From: a virus
DNA: 44,920 bases
Strand: one strand, 5' to 3'
Virus record (IMG/VR): IMGVR_UViG_3300037011_000581
Span: 1 to 44,920 of that record
Position 1 is the first letter of the stretch. Each line of letters starts with the position of its first letter. Of this stretch, positions 32,098 through 40,509 are shown in pieces. The position numbers and the translations under genes were made by a program. The notes under the pieces were generated by a model. The model was given only the letters and a program-made list of their open reading frames with translations. It did no database searches and was not told the origin of the DNA.

Positions 32098-32176
32098 CCT
32101 GGGCGGCCTGGCCGCTGCGAGGATGCGCAGGCTGGGCGCGAATCACGCGCTGGCTGTTGCGCGGAGGAGGAGTGTC

Positions 32177-32575
32177 GTGAATCTGAGCGAGTGGCGCGCA
32201 GGGCGGACGACGGAGATGACGCTGCCCAGTGGCCTGGCCGTCAAGATCAAGCCGGTGACGGTGCTGGACCTGGCCATGGGCGGGCAGATTCCAGCGCCAT
32301 TGATGGCAGGGCTGGAAAAGGTGATCGGGGCGGGGGACTCGGCCGAGTTCTCGTTGGCGACGTTCTCCGAGCTGGCGCCGGCAATCAATGCACTGGTGAA
32401 GGCGGCCGTGGTTGATCCACCGGTCGCCGATCAGCCCGACGACGAGCACCTGGGCGTGGAGGAGCTGTCGGCGATAGACCGCTTTGCCATTTTCAAGCAA
32501 GTCCACCAGGCGTCCGGGGCGGGCGACCTGGGGATGTTTCGCCAGGGACAAGCGGAACCTGTGGCTGCTGCATAG
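32177..32575 (+). CDS. Tail assembly chaperone, N-terminal product
   Basis: GTG 32177 follows GGAGGAGGAG; longer in-frame starts into the tube gene are rejected. The 132-residue protein (MNLSEWRAGRTTEMTLPSGLAVKIKPVTVLDLAM...) resembles gpG-type tail assembly chaperones. The reading frame ends at 32575 while the next frame already carries conserved C-terminal sequence. A +1 slip at TTT-C (32537-32540; Phe tRNA re-pairs UUU to UUC) would extend it. Confidence 0.75.
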   Translation: MNLSEWRAGRTTEMTLPSGLAVKIKPVTVLDLAMGGQIPAPLMAGLEKVIGAGDSAEFSLATFSELAPAINALVKAAVVDPPVADQPDDEHLGVEELSAIDRFAIFKQVHQASGAGDLGMFRQGQAEPVAAA

Positions 32576-32843
32576 CCTGGGAGCGGCGTACAGTTGCAGG
32601 CCGTCAGCGATCCTGGGGGTAGAGGATTCGTGGGCGGCGTACCAGGTTGATCTGGCGTGTCTGCGCATCGGGCGGCAGGCCGAGGAGGCGCTGGCCAATC
32701 GCGGAAAGCGAGCGGCCGGTGATGTGCTGGCGGCGGTCCTGGGCGCTCCCCCTGGGGGGGAAGCGCCTGGCGGCCGGCGGTTCCGCGATCCACGGGGACG
32801 GGTGAAACGGCGCATGGCGATCCCGAAAAGTGGCATCTGGTAG
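32538..32843 (+). CDS. Tail assembly chaperone, frameshift extension
   Basis: This frame has no convincing start of its own. It carries NLWLLHSLGAAYSCRPSAILGVEDSWAAYQVDLACLRIGRQAEEALA, the pattern of the second tail chaperone part (gpT-like). It lies in the +1 frame relative to 32177-32575, so expression requires a +1 (or -2) shift. The proposed TTT-C slip site gives ...GDLGMF-ARDKRNLW... . Other slip positions in the overlap (32484-32575) are possible. Confidence 0.7.
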   Translation, partial: FARDKRNLWLLHSLGAAYSCRPSAILGVEDSWAAYQVDLACLRIGRQAEEALANRGKRAAGDVLAAVLGAPPGGEAPGGRRFRDPRGRVKRRMAIPKSGIW

Positions 32844-32870
32844 GCGCGATAATATGAGTTATGCGACGAG
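32843..32870 (+). promoter_or_regulatory. Dispersed 28-bp site S8
   Basis: The core is ATAATATGAGTTAT with GGCGCG and GCGACGAG arms. It begins at the last base of the chaperone stop and ends 9 bp before the -35 box at 32880. Confidence 0.87.
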
Positions 32871-32879
32871 AATCACCGG

Positions 32880-32908
32880 TTGACACCGGCAAGAGGGTGT
32901 GGTAGAAT
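32880..32908 (+). promoter_or_regulatory. Sigma70-like promoter inside the tail operon
   Basis: TTGACA (32880-32885), a 17-bp spacer and TAGAAT (32903-32908) are present. The expected start is near 32915, four bases before the first arm of the pseudoknot-like leader. Site S8 sits directly upstream. Confidence 0.85.
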
Positions 32909-32918
32909 GTTAACAACA

Positions 32919-33083
32919 GAGCCTCACAACTCTAAGCGCGAGAGGATTTTTTATTGCCAAGTGCATAACGCCGGGCGTGGTGAGCCACGTTCGGTCTGTT
33001 GTCGCCAAAGTGCTGCGACGGCAAAAACCTCCCGCCCGAGTTGTGAGGCTCCCGGTAGGCAATTCCGTCGCAGCACTTTGGCG
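32919..33083 (+). ncRNA. Pseudoknot-like structured leader RNA
   Basis: Two perfect, interleaved inverted repeats occur. Arm A (32919-32932, GAGCCTCACAACTC) pairs with A' (33038-33051). Arm B (33003-33021) pairs with B' (33065-33083) over 19 bp. The order A-B-A'-B' is that of a pseudoknot. CTCACAA next to the start codon (33111-33117) is complementary to TTGTGAG in A', so A' could pair alternatively with the translation start. The element lies between a promoter and the two small genes at 33118 and 33406. It may be a cis-regulator or a free small RNA. Confidence 0.75.
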
Positions 33084-33117
33084 TTTATTCCCAAGACGGG
33101 GAAAAGGAGTCTCACAA

Positions 33118-33375
33118 ATGTTAGTCGGAAATGTCAACGCAGGTGGCGCGGATGGGATCATGCTGCGCCTGGAGGATCTGAAGGCTCTGTCGGCGGCCTG
33201 CCAGACCCAGTTGCGCGAGGTGCTGATCCGTCCCGATCAGGAGCAGGAGGCGGCGCTCGTCGAGTCCTTGCAGGCATTGTTGGCAGCTACCGCTTTGAAC
33301 GTGGAATTGCTGCGGGACGTCCCTGCAAGAAAGAAGCGGGTGAAGGTGGCCGGTTTGACGGCGAAACCGATCTGA
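33118..33375 (+). CDS. Moron small protein 1
   Basis: ATG 33118 follows AAAAGGAG. The 85-residue helical protein (MLRLEDLKALSAACQTQLREVL...LVESLQALLAATALNVELLRDVP) is paralogous to the next gene. Both have a strand, then two helices with Ala-Ala-Cys in the first. No family is recognised. It is controlled by the promoter at 32880 and the structured leader rather than by the tail operon alone, so it may be expressed in the lysogen. Confidence 0.65.
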   Translation: MLVGNVNAGGADGIMLRLEDLKALSAACQTQLREVLIRPDQEQEAALVESLQALLAATALNVELLRDVPARKKRVKVAGLTAKPI

Positions 33376-33405
33376 CGCCAGCCGGACAAGAAGGGACTGG
33401 CGCAA

Positions 33406-33648
33406 ATGAAGACTGTCGAAAAAACCAGAGCCGGTGTGAAGGTCAACCTGAGCTATGCAGAGGTAAAGGCATTGGCGGCGGCCTGCAGGATCCGTTTGGA
33501 AGAGATAGCCGATACGGGCCAGGCGGAGGAGGTGGCGCACGTCAAGGATCTGCAAGAGAATTTTGCAGCGTTGGCCTGGTTGATGGAAGCGTTGAAGAGC
33601 ACCCCCGGCAGCACGTTCACGATACCAGAAAAGATGGTCGTCATGTAA
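33406..33648 (+). CDS. Moron small protein 2 (paralogue)
   Basis: The 80-residue protein (LSYAEVKALAAACRIRLEEIA...VKDLQENFAALAWLMEALKSTP) aligns along most of its length with the 33118 product, showing an old tandem duplication. A strong hairpin follows. Possible roles include superinfection or host-interference proteins; no evidence for any one of these is visible. Confidence 0.65.
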   Translation: MKTVEKTRAGVKVNLSYAEVKALAAACRIRLEEIADTGQAEEVAHVKDLQENFAALAWLMEALKSTPGSTFTIPEKMVVM

Positions 33649-33681
33649 CGGTTGCCGCCGGACAATTGAATAGTCGGAAAG

Positions 33682-33711
33682 ACGAGGCGCTGCGCGTTCA
33701 CAGCGCCTCGT
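33682..33711 (+). terminator. Strong hairpin ending the moron
   Basis: ACGAGGCGCTG (33682-33692) and CAGCGCCTCGT (33701-33711) form an 11-bp perfect stem. It is not followed by a T run, so termination would be partial or factor-dependent. The stem matches that of the true terminator at 14979. Confidence 0.6.
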
Positions 33712-33739
33712 TGCGCGCCCAGGGCCGGGAGGTGTGGTT

Positions 33740-36700
33740 GTGTCGCCGGTGATGCTTGGGTCGGCATACGGGCAGATCATTATTGACGGCAGCGGCGTCC
33801 GCTCCGGGGTGAAGGAGGCGCAGTCGGCGCTCGGGTCGTTCCAGAGCACGGCGCAGGGCATTCTCCAGTTCGCCACCGGCCAGCTTGTGGCTGTGGGGTT
33901 CCAGGCGGTCATGCGCGGGCTGATGGATATGGGGCGTGAGGCGATCCAGAGCGCGTCCGACCTCCAGAACTTGACGATCTCGCTGGAGACGTTGGCGGCC
34001 AGGGAGATTTCGCGCGGGGAGTTGATGACGGAAACTTCAACTCAGATTCGTCAACTGACTGCCGAGGAAACAGAGCAGCTTGGCGAGTTGCAGTTGTCAT
34101 ACCAGGAGTTGGGGTACCAGGTCGAGATTGCTGCGGATCGGTACGCGACGCTGGCGGAACGGCATGGTGAGGAAAGCGCCGAGGCCGGGCTGTCTCTGAT
34201 GAAATTGCAGGAGTTGCAGCGGAATTATGCCGACACGGGGGCGGCGATTGCGGCGCTGTCCGGGCAGCAGGGGCAACTCGTGACCACCAGCAGGCAGGTG
34301 CGGGTCGGTACGATGTCCATCGAGGACGCGATGGGGCAGGCGAAGGGACGGGCGCAAGAACTGCTCAACCAATTGCGCGACCTGTCGTTGGTGTCGCCGT
34401 TCGAGTACCGGCAGGTGGCGGATACGTTCCGGCTGAATATGGCGTTCGGCGCGACCTCGGACACGGCGATGGAGTTGACCGGAGCGGTGCTGGACACGGC
34501 CTCCGCCCTGGGGCTGTCGGGGGATATGCTCAACCGGGTCAGCTACAACCTGGCACAGGCGCTGGTGCAGGGCGACCTGACGGCGGCGAATATGCGCCAG
34601 TTGCGGATGGTCGGGCTGGACCTGGCGGACGTGTTCAGCAGCACGTTGGGGATGAGCGTGGAGGATGTCAGCGCCGCGCTCGAGTCCGGACGGATGACGA
34701 TGGAGGAGGTAAGCAGCGCGTTCGTGCAGTACGCCGGCGAGAACTTTGGCGGGGCGGCTGAACGGATGAGCCGGACGTTCTCCGGTCTAAAGTCGTCTAT
34801 CAATGACCTGTTCTTTTTTGCCGGGGCTGACCTGGTCACGCCGGCGCTGGAGGAGATGACGGGTTTCCTCGGTACTATTTTCGACGAGGCGCGGGGACTG
34901 GTGACCAGCGGGTTGCTGGCGAACATTGGGGCCGACCTCGGCGCGGGGTTGCAGTCGGTGCTTGGACCTGCCAAAAGCGTGCTGAATCAGTTGGGTCGGC
35001 TCAAGACGATTTTCACCGGCCTGGGGGCAGAGGCCGGCACGATGGCGCTGGTTGACATGATCTTTCCACCAGAGGCGCAGGCCGGAATGCGGGAGGCGGT
35101 CGGGTTTATTTTCGATGTGTTTGACCAGGTCAGCGCGTTCGTGAACACGTACTGGCCACCGATCCGAACGGCGGCGGAGGAAACGTGGGGGTCAATCCAG
35201 GCGACGATTGAGGAGCTGGCGCCGGTGTTCGAGGATGCGTTTGCCAGGATGGGGTCGGCCTGGGGGACGATGGTGGGAGAGGAGATGGCAGCCGGGGCCG
35301 GGTTCATTCCAACGCTGATTGAGGGGATCGGGGCGCTGGCAGAGGATTTGATCCGCCTGGCGGCGGGGGCCGTCCCGTTCCTGGCGGATGCGTTCACGTT
35401 CCTGACGGATAACTGGGAGTACGTCGCGGCGGCTGCCGGGGTGGTGGCGGCGGTGCTGCTGGCGATGGAGGCCCCAGCCGCGCTGGTGGCGGCTGCGGTG
35501 GCGGCGCTGTATCTGGCCTGGCAAAACGATTGGGGCGGGATTCGGACGACGTTGATGGAGGTCTGGGCGCAGGTCCAGCCGGCGCTGGCGGGGATGTGGG
35601 AATGGCTGTCGGTCAATGTGCCGCTGGCGATTGCCTCCTTAAAGGCGGCCTGGGAGACGCAGTTTCTTCCGGCGCTGCAAACGGTGTGGGAGTTTATTCA
35701 GATCAATCTCCTCCCGATCCTGACGGATCTGTGGAATTGGCTGTCGGTCAATGTCCCGCTGGCGATCCAGACGCTGCAGACGGCCTGGGAGACGCAGTTG
35801 TTGCCGGCGTTGCAGACGGTGTGGGATTTCATCCAGGCCAATGTCGTCCCGATCCTGACGGATTTGTGGAACTGGCTGTCAGCAAATTTGCCGACGGCAA
35901 TCCAGGCTTTGCAGGAGGCATGGGATACGCGACTGCGGCCAGCATTAGAACTGGTCGCGTCTGTGCTGGCGACGGTATTGGGGCCAGCCCTGACCGGTGT
36001 GGCGCACTATGCTGAGGTGGTAAAGTTCGCGGTGAATCAACTGGCTGAGTACTGGGAGCGCGTGCTCCTGCCTGTGCTACGGACCCTCTATGATTATTTC
36101 CAGACAGCGATCATGCCAATACTCAGGACCGTGGCTGATGTGATCAGCAATTACGTCGGGATCGCAGTGACGGGACTGGCCGCATACTGGCAAAACGTGT
36201 TGCAGCCCGCGTTGGCGATGGTTTGGTCGTTCTTCCAGGACAATATCATCCCAATTTTGGAGTCAGTGGGGCATGTCATGAACGCTGTTCTCGGCGTGGC
36301 TGTGAGGGCGCTGACCGGACTGTGGGAGAATGTGCTCCTGCCGGCGATACGGTCGGTTTGGCAGTTCATTGATGATCACATCATGCCTATTTTCCACTCT
36401 GTTACCAGTGCGATACGGAACGCGCTCGGCCCTGCGTTCCAGTGGCTTGGGGATCATGTGCTGCCAATCATCCAGGGAGCGTTGGATGGGATTGGTGAGG
36501 TGGTCCAGACGGTGACGGGGTGGCTCAACACTCTGGCCGAAAAGATCACAGGGCTGGGCGACAGTCTTCCATCCTGGTTGCAACCAGGATCACCGACGCC
36601 GCTGGAGCTGGGGCTGGTAGGAATCAGGCGGGAAATGGAAGCGCTGGCGCGGATGGGGGTGCCCCAACTGGCGACCAGTTTGACGATGATGCCGGCGCTG

Positions 36701-36886
36701 GCCGGGGCGGTGGCCGGGGGCAGCGCGGCCGCGCTCGGAGCGTCGAGCGGTGCAGGAGCGAGGAACGATAATCGGGATTATGGGACGAGCCTGACGATTG
36801 AGACAGTCGTCCTGCAGGGTGTCCAGGACGCCAAGGGGCTGATCGAGCAACTGTACGATTTGTCCCTGCCAGGTGGAAGGTCATAA
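33740..36886 (+). CDS. Tail tape measure protein
   Basis: GTG 33740 is preferred to GTG 33734 because GGGAGG (33727-33732) is then 7 bases away. The 1048-residue protein has a helical N-terminal region, a conserved tape-measure segment (LRQLRMVGLDLADVFSSTLGMSVEDVSAALESGRMTMEEV), hydrophobic helices (about residues 560-600) and long Trp-rich repeats. It sets tail length; at about 1.5 angstrom per residue this predicts roughly 150 nm. No peptidase or lysozyme domain is evident. Site S9 lies in its last ~40 codons. Confidence 0.9.
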   Translation: MSPVMLGSAYGQIIIDGSGVRSGVKEAQSALGSFQSTAQGILQFATGQLVAVGFQAVMRGLMDMGREAIQSASDLQNLTISLETLAAREISRGELMTETSTQIRQLTAEETEQLGELQLSYQELGYQVEIAADRYATLAERHGEESAEAGLSLMKLQELQRNYADTGAAIAALSGQQGQLVTTSRQVRVGTMSIEDAMGQAKGRAQELLNQLRDLSLVSPFEYRQVADTFRLNMAFGATSDTAMELTGAVLDTASALGLSGDMLNRVSYNLAQALVQGDLTAANMRQLRMVGLDLADVFSSTLGMSVEDVSAALESGRMTMEEVSSAFVQYAGENFGGAAERMSRTFSGLKSSINDLFFFAGADLVTPALEEMTGFLGTIFDEARGLVTSGLLANIGADLGAGLQSVLGPAKSVLNQLGRLKTIFTGLGAEAGTMALVDMIFPPEAQAGMREAVGFIFDVFDQVSAFVNTYWPPIRTAAEETWGSIQATIEELAPVFEDAFARMGSAWGTMVGEEMAAGAGFIPTLIEGIGALAEDLIRLAAGAVPFLADAFTFLTDNWEYVAAAAGVVAAVLLAMEAPAALVAAAVAALYLAWQNDWGGIRTTLMEVWAQVQPALAGMWEWLSVNVPLAIASLKAAWETQFLPALQTVWEFIQINLLPILTDLWNWLSVNVPLAIQTLQTAWETQLLPALQTVWDFIQANVVPILTDLWNWLSANLPTAIQALQEAWDTRLRPALELVASVLATVLGPALTGVAHYAEVVKFAVNQLAEYWERVLLPVLRTLYDYFQTAIMPILRTVADVISNYVGIAVTGLAAYWQNVLQPALAMVWSFFQDNIIPILESVGHVMNAVLGVAVRALTGLWENVLLPAIRSVWQFIDDHIMPIFHSVTSAIRNALGPAFQWLGDHVLPIIQGALDGIGEVVQTVTGWLNTLAEKITGLGDSLPSWLQPGSPTPLELGLVGIRREMEALARMGVPQLATSLTMMPALAGAVAGGSAAALGASSGAGARNDNRDYGTSLTIETVVLQGVQDAKGLIEQLYDLSLPGGRS
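35587..35930 (+). repeat. 138-bp tandem repeats within the tape measure gene
   Basis: A 46-codon unit (AWETQLLPALQTVWDF-IQ-N--PILTDLWNWLS) occurs about 2.5 times with 138-bp spacing, seen at 35647/35785 and 35716/35854. Diverged units continue to about 36420. They encode Trp-rich helices typical of tape measures and can change tail length by unequal recombination. Confidence 0.75.
36762..36789 (+). promoter_or_regulatory. Dispersed 28-bp site S9 (inside CDS)
   Basis: The core is ATAATCGGGATTAT with right arm GGGACGAG. It is the only copy clearly inside a coding region; it encodes NDNRDYGTSL near the C-terminus of the tape measure. Its retention there argues for function at the DNA level. Confidence 0.85.
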
Positions 36887-36900
36887 AAAGGGGGGCAAGC

Positions 36901-38772
36901 ATGACAAAGGTTATTTCATTCGGCGGCCACACGTTTGACGCTGACGAGTACGTGGCGACGCTGCAGGACCGCACGGGGCTGTCGCTGCCACGGGTGGCTG
37001 TAAATCTGGTCGGAAGGCAGAACGCCTGGCCGGTGATCGCCGGGCTGGGCCGGCCAGGTCGCACTATCCCGATTGGGATTGCCATAGAGGACATTGCAAA
37101 CGTGCTCGCGCTGCGGGATCAACTGTTCCAGTGGCTAGACCCAAACAACGAAACGCCCGAGCGGTTGGTGATTGCCGAGGACGACGACAGCCGAGAGCGG
37201 TACGTGATGGCGCTGGTCGAGTTGTTGGTGACTACTGACCAACCCACGCACTACAATGCGCGGGCGGTTGTTGATGGCGACGTGTTTTGGCGGGGAACGA
37301 CGCCTGCATCGGATACGTGGAGTGTTACGGCGTCCGGGCAGAAGAAGGCGCTGACCAACGCCGGCACAGCTCCAGCGTATCCGATTCTCAAGATCAAGCC
37401 AACGTCGGCAAAGACGGGGGGGTATGCGTACAAGGTTTGGGCGCCGGTCCGCTGGATTGTGTCCGAATCGGCGACCAAATACCCGTTCGACCTGGCCAAC
37501 AATGCCTGGGATACTGCCGCTCTCGTCACTGCCGTAAAGATGCAGGCAGATGGCGACGATCTGCGCGTGCAGGTGGATGGGGTGGAGGTCGGGCGCTGGC
37601 TCGATGGGATCAATACCACAACGACGCAGGTGTGGGTAAACCTCGACTTTGCACCAAAGCAGGAGTTTACGCTCAAGACCGGTATCCTCATTGGAGATAC
37701 GGTGACGATCTTGGATGTGAACGAGGATATTTCTGGCGCACCCAATGTGGGCATTCTGATGATTGACTCGGAGGCGTTCACGTACACCGGCAAGACCGCA
37801 TCGCTCAAGCGGTTCACTGGCGTCAGCCGGGCGCAGCGGGGGACGTCGGCGGCGGGGCACAGCGCGGCCGCTACAGTATGGTGGGTACAGCACGATGTCT
37901 GGATTCTCTATGGCAATTCGAGCGCGACTGCGCCGACGGTTGACGACAATTACAAGCCAGCGTTCGAGTTGACTTCTCTGAACGCTAGTTGGGTGTACGC
38001 CACGTTTGGAGAGGACGATGGGCTGCGGGCTGGGCAGTGGATCAGGGATCCAAATCCAACAGGAGGATCAGGGGGTTACTGCTATACAGCTAACCGGGTG
38101 ACGAATGCAAGTCCGTGGACAGAGATTGGTGTGAGCGCGCAACTCGTTGGTTTTGGCAGCTCGGCAAGGTTCTATTTGTTCAATCCCTGCGGAATAACTG
38201 CCGCCAACTTTACGAACGGAGAAAAGTACGCATTTGATCTTGGCGGGTGGACTGCCAAGATTCAGAGCATTCAAACTGGAGCGCCGTGGGTTGACGAGTA
38301 TACGATAACTCAACCATCATCTGCTAGTACGTGGGAGAGTTGGAGTCGGAATGAAACGCTGGTATCTGGCAGCCGGTTCGTGGGGATATATGTCGCTGTC
38401 GTGCCTCCGGGAACGGCCAACAATTTGGAGGCGGCTGACTGCACCATCACTGTCACCAATCCGCCAACGTGTACGTTGGGGTCAGAGCAAGCAAACTATC
38501 CCTTGGCAGTAACGATCACCAACGAAACGACTGGTGAGGTAGTGACGTTGACATTTACGATGGAGGTGAACCAGGAGCTCGAACTGAACACTGACGCGGG
38601 GACTGTGACCTATCTGAAAGATGGGCAGGTCCACATGGAAACGCTCACTGTGGTATCTGGCCCACGGCTGGATTGGCTGCCGCTGGCCCCGGGATCGAAT
38701 ACGCTCCGGTTCGATGACACGGGCACGAACGCGGTCACGGTAACGATCACTTGGGAAACCAGGTACTATTAG
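36901..38772 (+). CDS. Distal tail (Dit-like) protein with large insertion
   Basis: The 623-residue protein starts behind AAAGGGGG. The N-terminal ~130 residues (FGGHTFDADEYVATLQDRTGLSLPRVAVNL... IAIEDIANVLALRDQLFQWLDPN) and the C-terminal strand region resemble siphovirus Dit hub proteins. The middle is long and strand-rich (residues about 130-520), probably carbohydrate-binding-like insertions that aid adsorption. The middle of the gene has lower GC than its neighbours around 38060-38560. Confidence 0.7.
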   Translation: MTKVISFGGHTFDADEYVATLQDRTGLSLPRVAVNLVGRQNAWPVIAGLGRPGRTIPIGIAIEDIANVLALRDQLFQWLDPNNETPERLVIAEDDDSRERYVMALVELLVTTDQPTHYNARAVVDGDVFWRGTTPASDTWSVTASGQKKALTNAGTAPAYPILKIKPTSAKTGGYAYKVWAPVRWIVSESATKYPFDLANNAWDTAALVTAVKMQADGDDLRVQVDGVEVGRWLDGINTTTTQVWVNLDFAPKQEFTLKTGILIGDTVTILDVNEDISGAPNVGILMIDSEAFTYTGKTASLKRFTGVSRAQRGTSAAGHSAAATVWWVQHDVWILYGNSSATAPTVDDNYKPAFELTSLNASWVYATFGEDDGLRAGQWIRDPNPTGGSGGYCYTANRVTNASPWTEIGVSAQLVGFGSSARFYLFNPCGITAANFTNGEKYAFDLGGWTAKIQSIQTGAPWVDEYTITQPSSASTWESWSRNETLVSGSRFVGIYVAVVPPGTANNLEAADCTITVTNPPTCTLGSEQANYPLAVTITNETTGEVVTLTFTMEVNQELELNTDAGTVTYLKDGQVHMETLTVVSGPRLDWLPLAPGSNTLRFDDTGTNAVTVTITWETRYY

Positions 38773-38782
38773 GAGAGATGCC

Positions 38783-39805
38783 ATGTATGCTCAAGTTTCT
38801 CTCGCGGATCGAAACGGGCTGTTGATCGCCGAGACGCACGCGCTGGTCGAATCGGCGACGTGGCGGCTGAACGGCGTCGGGATGGCAAAATTGTGGCTGG
38901 CCTGGTCGGACGAAAATTGCACGCAGGAAAAGCTGGCGTTTGGTAATGTGGCGCTGATTCAGTTCGATAATGGCCTGCCGTTGTGGGGCGGGGTGATTGA
39001 TCCGCCTCGTCGCCGTGTGCATGGGTCGGTCGGCATAACTGCGTACAGCGGTGAGCGGTTGCTCGACTGGCGTGTGACGGCAAAGAGTAGAGCATTCAAC
39101 TCGACTCCTCCCGGACAGATTTTTCAATCGTTGATCGAAGAAGAGAATGCCGAGTATCCAACCGGCGTGGAGATTGGAACGATCTATGCGGGCGGGACGG
39201 GCCGCTCTATCGAGTATCACTATCACGATCTGCTGCGCCGGATTATGGACCTGGTCAGGCTTACTGGCAACGAGTTTGCGGTGCTGCCAGAACTGGCGGC
39301 GGGACGAGTGTCGTTCAAGGCGCACTGGTATCAGCGCCGCGGACAGGACAAGCGCAATACGACGTGGTTTCTCGATGGTAAGAACATTGGGGAAGCGACG
39401 ATGGATGAGCAAGGAACGCTGGCGAATCAGATATGGCTCGCTGGGAGTGGGAGCACATGGGGGAGCGATAGATTGACAGCAGACGCTGCGAATGCTGCAA
39501 GTCGGGATGCGTACCGATACCGTGAGTATGCGGAGGTGCAGTCCGGGGTGACGGTTCAGGAGACGCTGGACGCCAATGCTGCGGAGTTACTGGCGAAAAA
39601 GGCGTACCCGCAAAATGTGTTCTCGATCTCGGCGACGAACAAGGCGCCGGGGATATTTGCGAGCTATGACGTGGGGGATATTGTCACTGCGAAACTGTTC
39701 CAGGATAGCCCGGAGTGGGCAGTCAGCGCGACTGTCCGAGTTGTTGCGCGCGAGGTGCGCTCGGACGGATCGTGCGGGTTGGAGGTGATAGAATGGATGG
39801 ACTGA
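38783..39805 (+). CDS. Tail-associated (Tal / gp37-like) hub protein
   Basis: The 340-residue protein has the layout of Tal-type hub proteins: VSLADRNGLLIAETHALVESATWRLNGVGMAKLWL, WGGVIDPPRRRVHGSVGITAYSGERLLDWR, and a C-terminal LLAKKAYPQNVFSISATNKAPGIFASYDVGDIVTAKL, as in the siphovirus 'ReqiPepy6 gp37-like' group. It forms the tail tip below Dit. It overlaps the fibre gene by 13 bp. Confidence 0.75.
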   Translation: MYAQVSLADRNGLLIAETHALVESATWRLNGVGMAKLWLAWSDENCTQEKLAFGNVALIQFDNGLPLWGGVIDPPRRRVHGSVGITAYSGERLLDWRVTAKSRAFNSTPPGQIFQSLIEEENAEYPTGVEIGTIYAGGTGRSIEYHYHDLLRRIMDLVRLTGNEFAVLPELAAGRVSFKAHWYQRRGQDKRNTTWFLDGKNIGEATMDEQGTLANQIWLAGSGSTWGSDRLTADAANAASRDAYRYREYAEVQSGVTVQETLDANAAELLAKKAYPQNVFSISATNKAPGIFASYDVGDIVTAKLFQDSPEWAVSATVRVVAREVRSDGSCGLEVIEWMD

Positions 39806-40509
39806 CGCGGGATCATCTTCCAGGGAATCCGCTGGATCGCATAGATGATTTGGAGAGGAGGCTCGCTGAACTGGAACGGTTCGCGCTGGTCGGCGCGACG
39901 GGGGCGGGGTCGAATCTGGACGCGGACATGTTGGACGGGTATCACGCGGGAAGCGCTGCTAATACGGTTCTCCTGCTGGATGCGTCTGGCAACGCGATCC
40001 TCACTGTCGGAGACATTCGGACACCAGGAGGAATCTATGCCGGCGCGACAAATACCGCACCGGGGGCGGGAGAGATTCATTACACCAGCAACTTGAGGCC
40101 AGTGCGGGGGGGGAGTACCTATACGGCGTATCCAGAGGTCTTGTTGAGTTCTCCTCTAACTAGCACGTCGTGGGATGGTGATTCGTACAGCTCCAACCCA
40201 AGCGGAACACCTATTAAGATTGATCTCTCGACCGTGTTTGGTGTCCCTGCAAATGTCAAGGGGATAAAGGTGTCCAGCGCGATTCGTGACAGCGCCAGCG
40301 CCACAACAGAGTGCTATTTTGTCCTCGGGCCAGATACCACTACCGCAAACAGACCGCACTTTCGTTGTAGTGGATTGACAAACGACAAGTTTGCAGCAGC
40401 GTCATTCGACGTTGTTTGCGACGCGAATGGGGACGTCTACTATACAGTAGTGGCAAGTGGCACAAATACGATGGATGTTTATTTGGCGATTTGGGGATAT
40501 TATTTCTAA
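39793..40509 (+). CDS. Tail fibre / receptor-binding protein
   Basis: The start is ATG 39793 behind GGAGGTGA. The 238-residue protein begins with a trimerising helix (LDRIDDLERRLAELERF), then NLDADMLDGYHAGSAA, the 'ADxLDGxHA' motif common in phage fibres. A beta-rich C-terminal domain ending IWGYYF follows. It converges with the minus-strand gene at 40506. Confidence 0.8.
   Translation: MDGLTRDHLPGNPLDRIDDLERRLAELERFALVGATGAGSNLDADMLDGYHAGSAANTVLLLDASGNAILTVGDIRTPGGIYAGATNTAPGAGEIHYTSNLRPVRGGSTYTAYPEVLLSSPLTSTSWDGDSYSSNPSGTPIKIDLSTVFGVPANVKGIKVSSAIRDSASATTECYFVLGPDTTTANRPHFRCSGLTNDKFAAASFDVVCDANGDVYYTVVASGTNTMDVYLAIWGYYF

Noticed and set aside
35587-36420. Tandem repeats as a CRISPR or regulatory array
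   Set aside because: They are in frame, diverged at synonymous and conservative positions, and encode the helical repeats expected of a tape measure protein.
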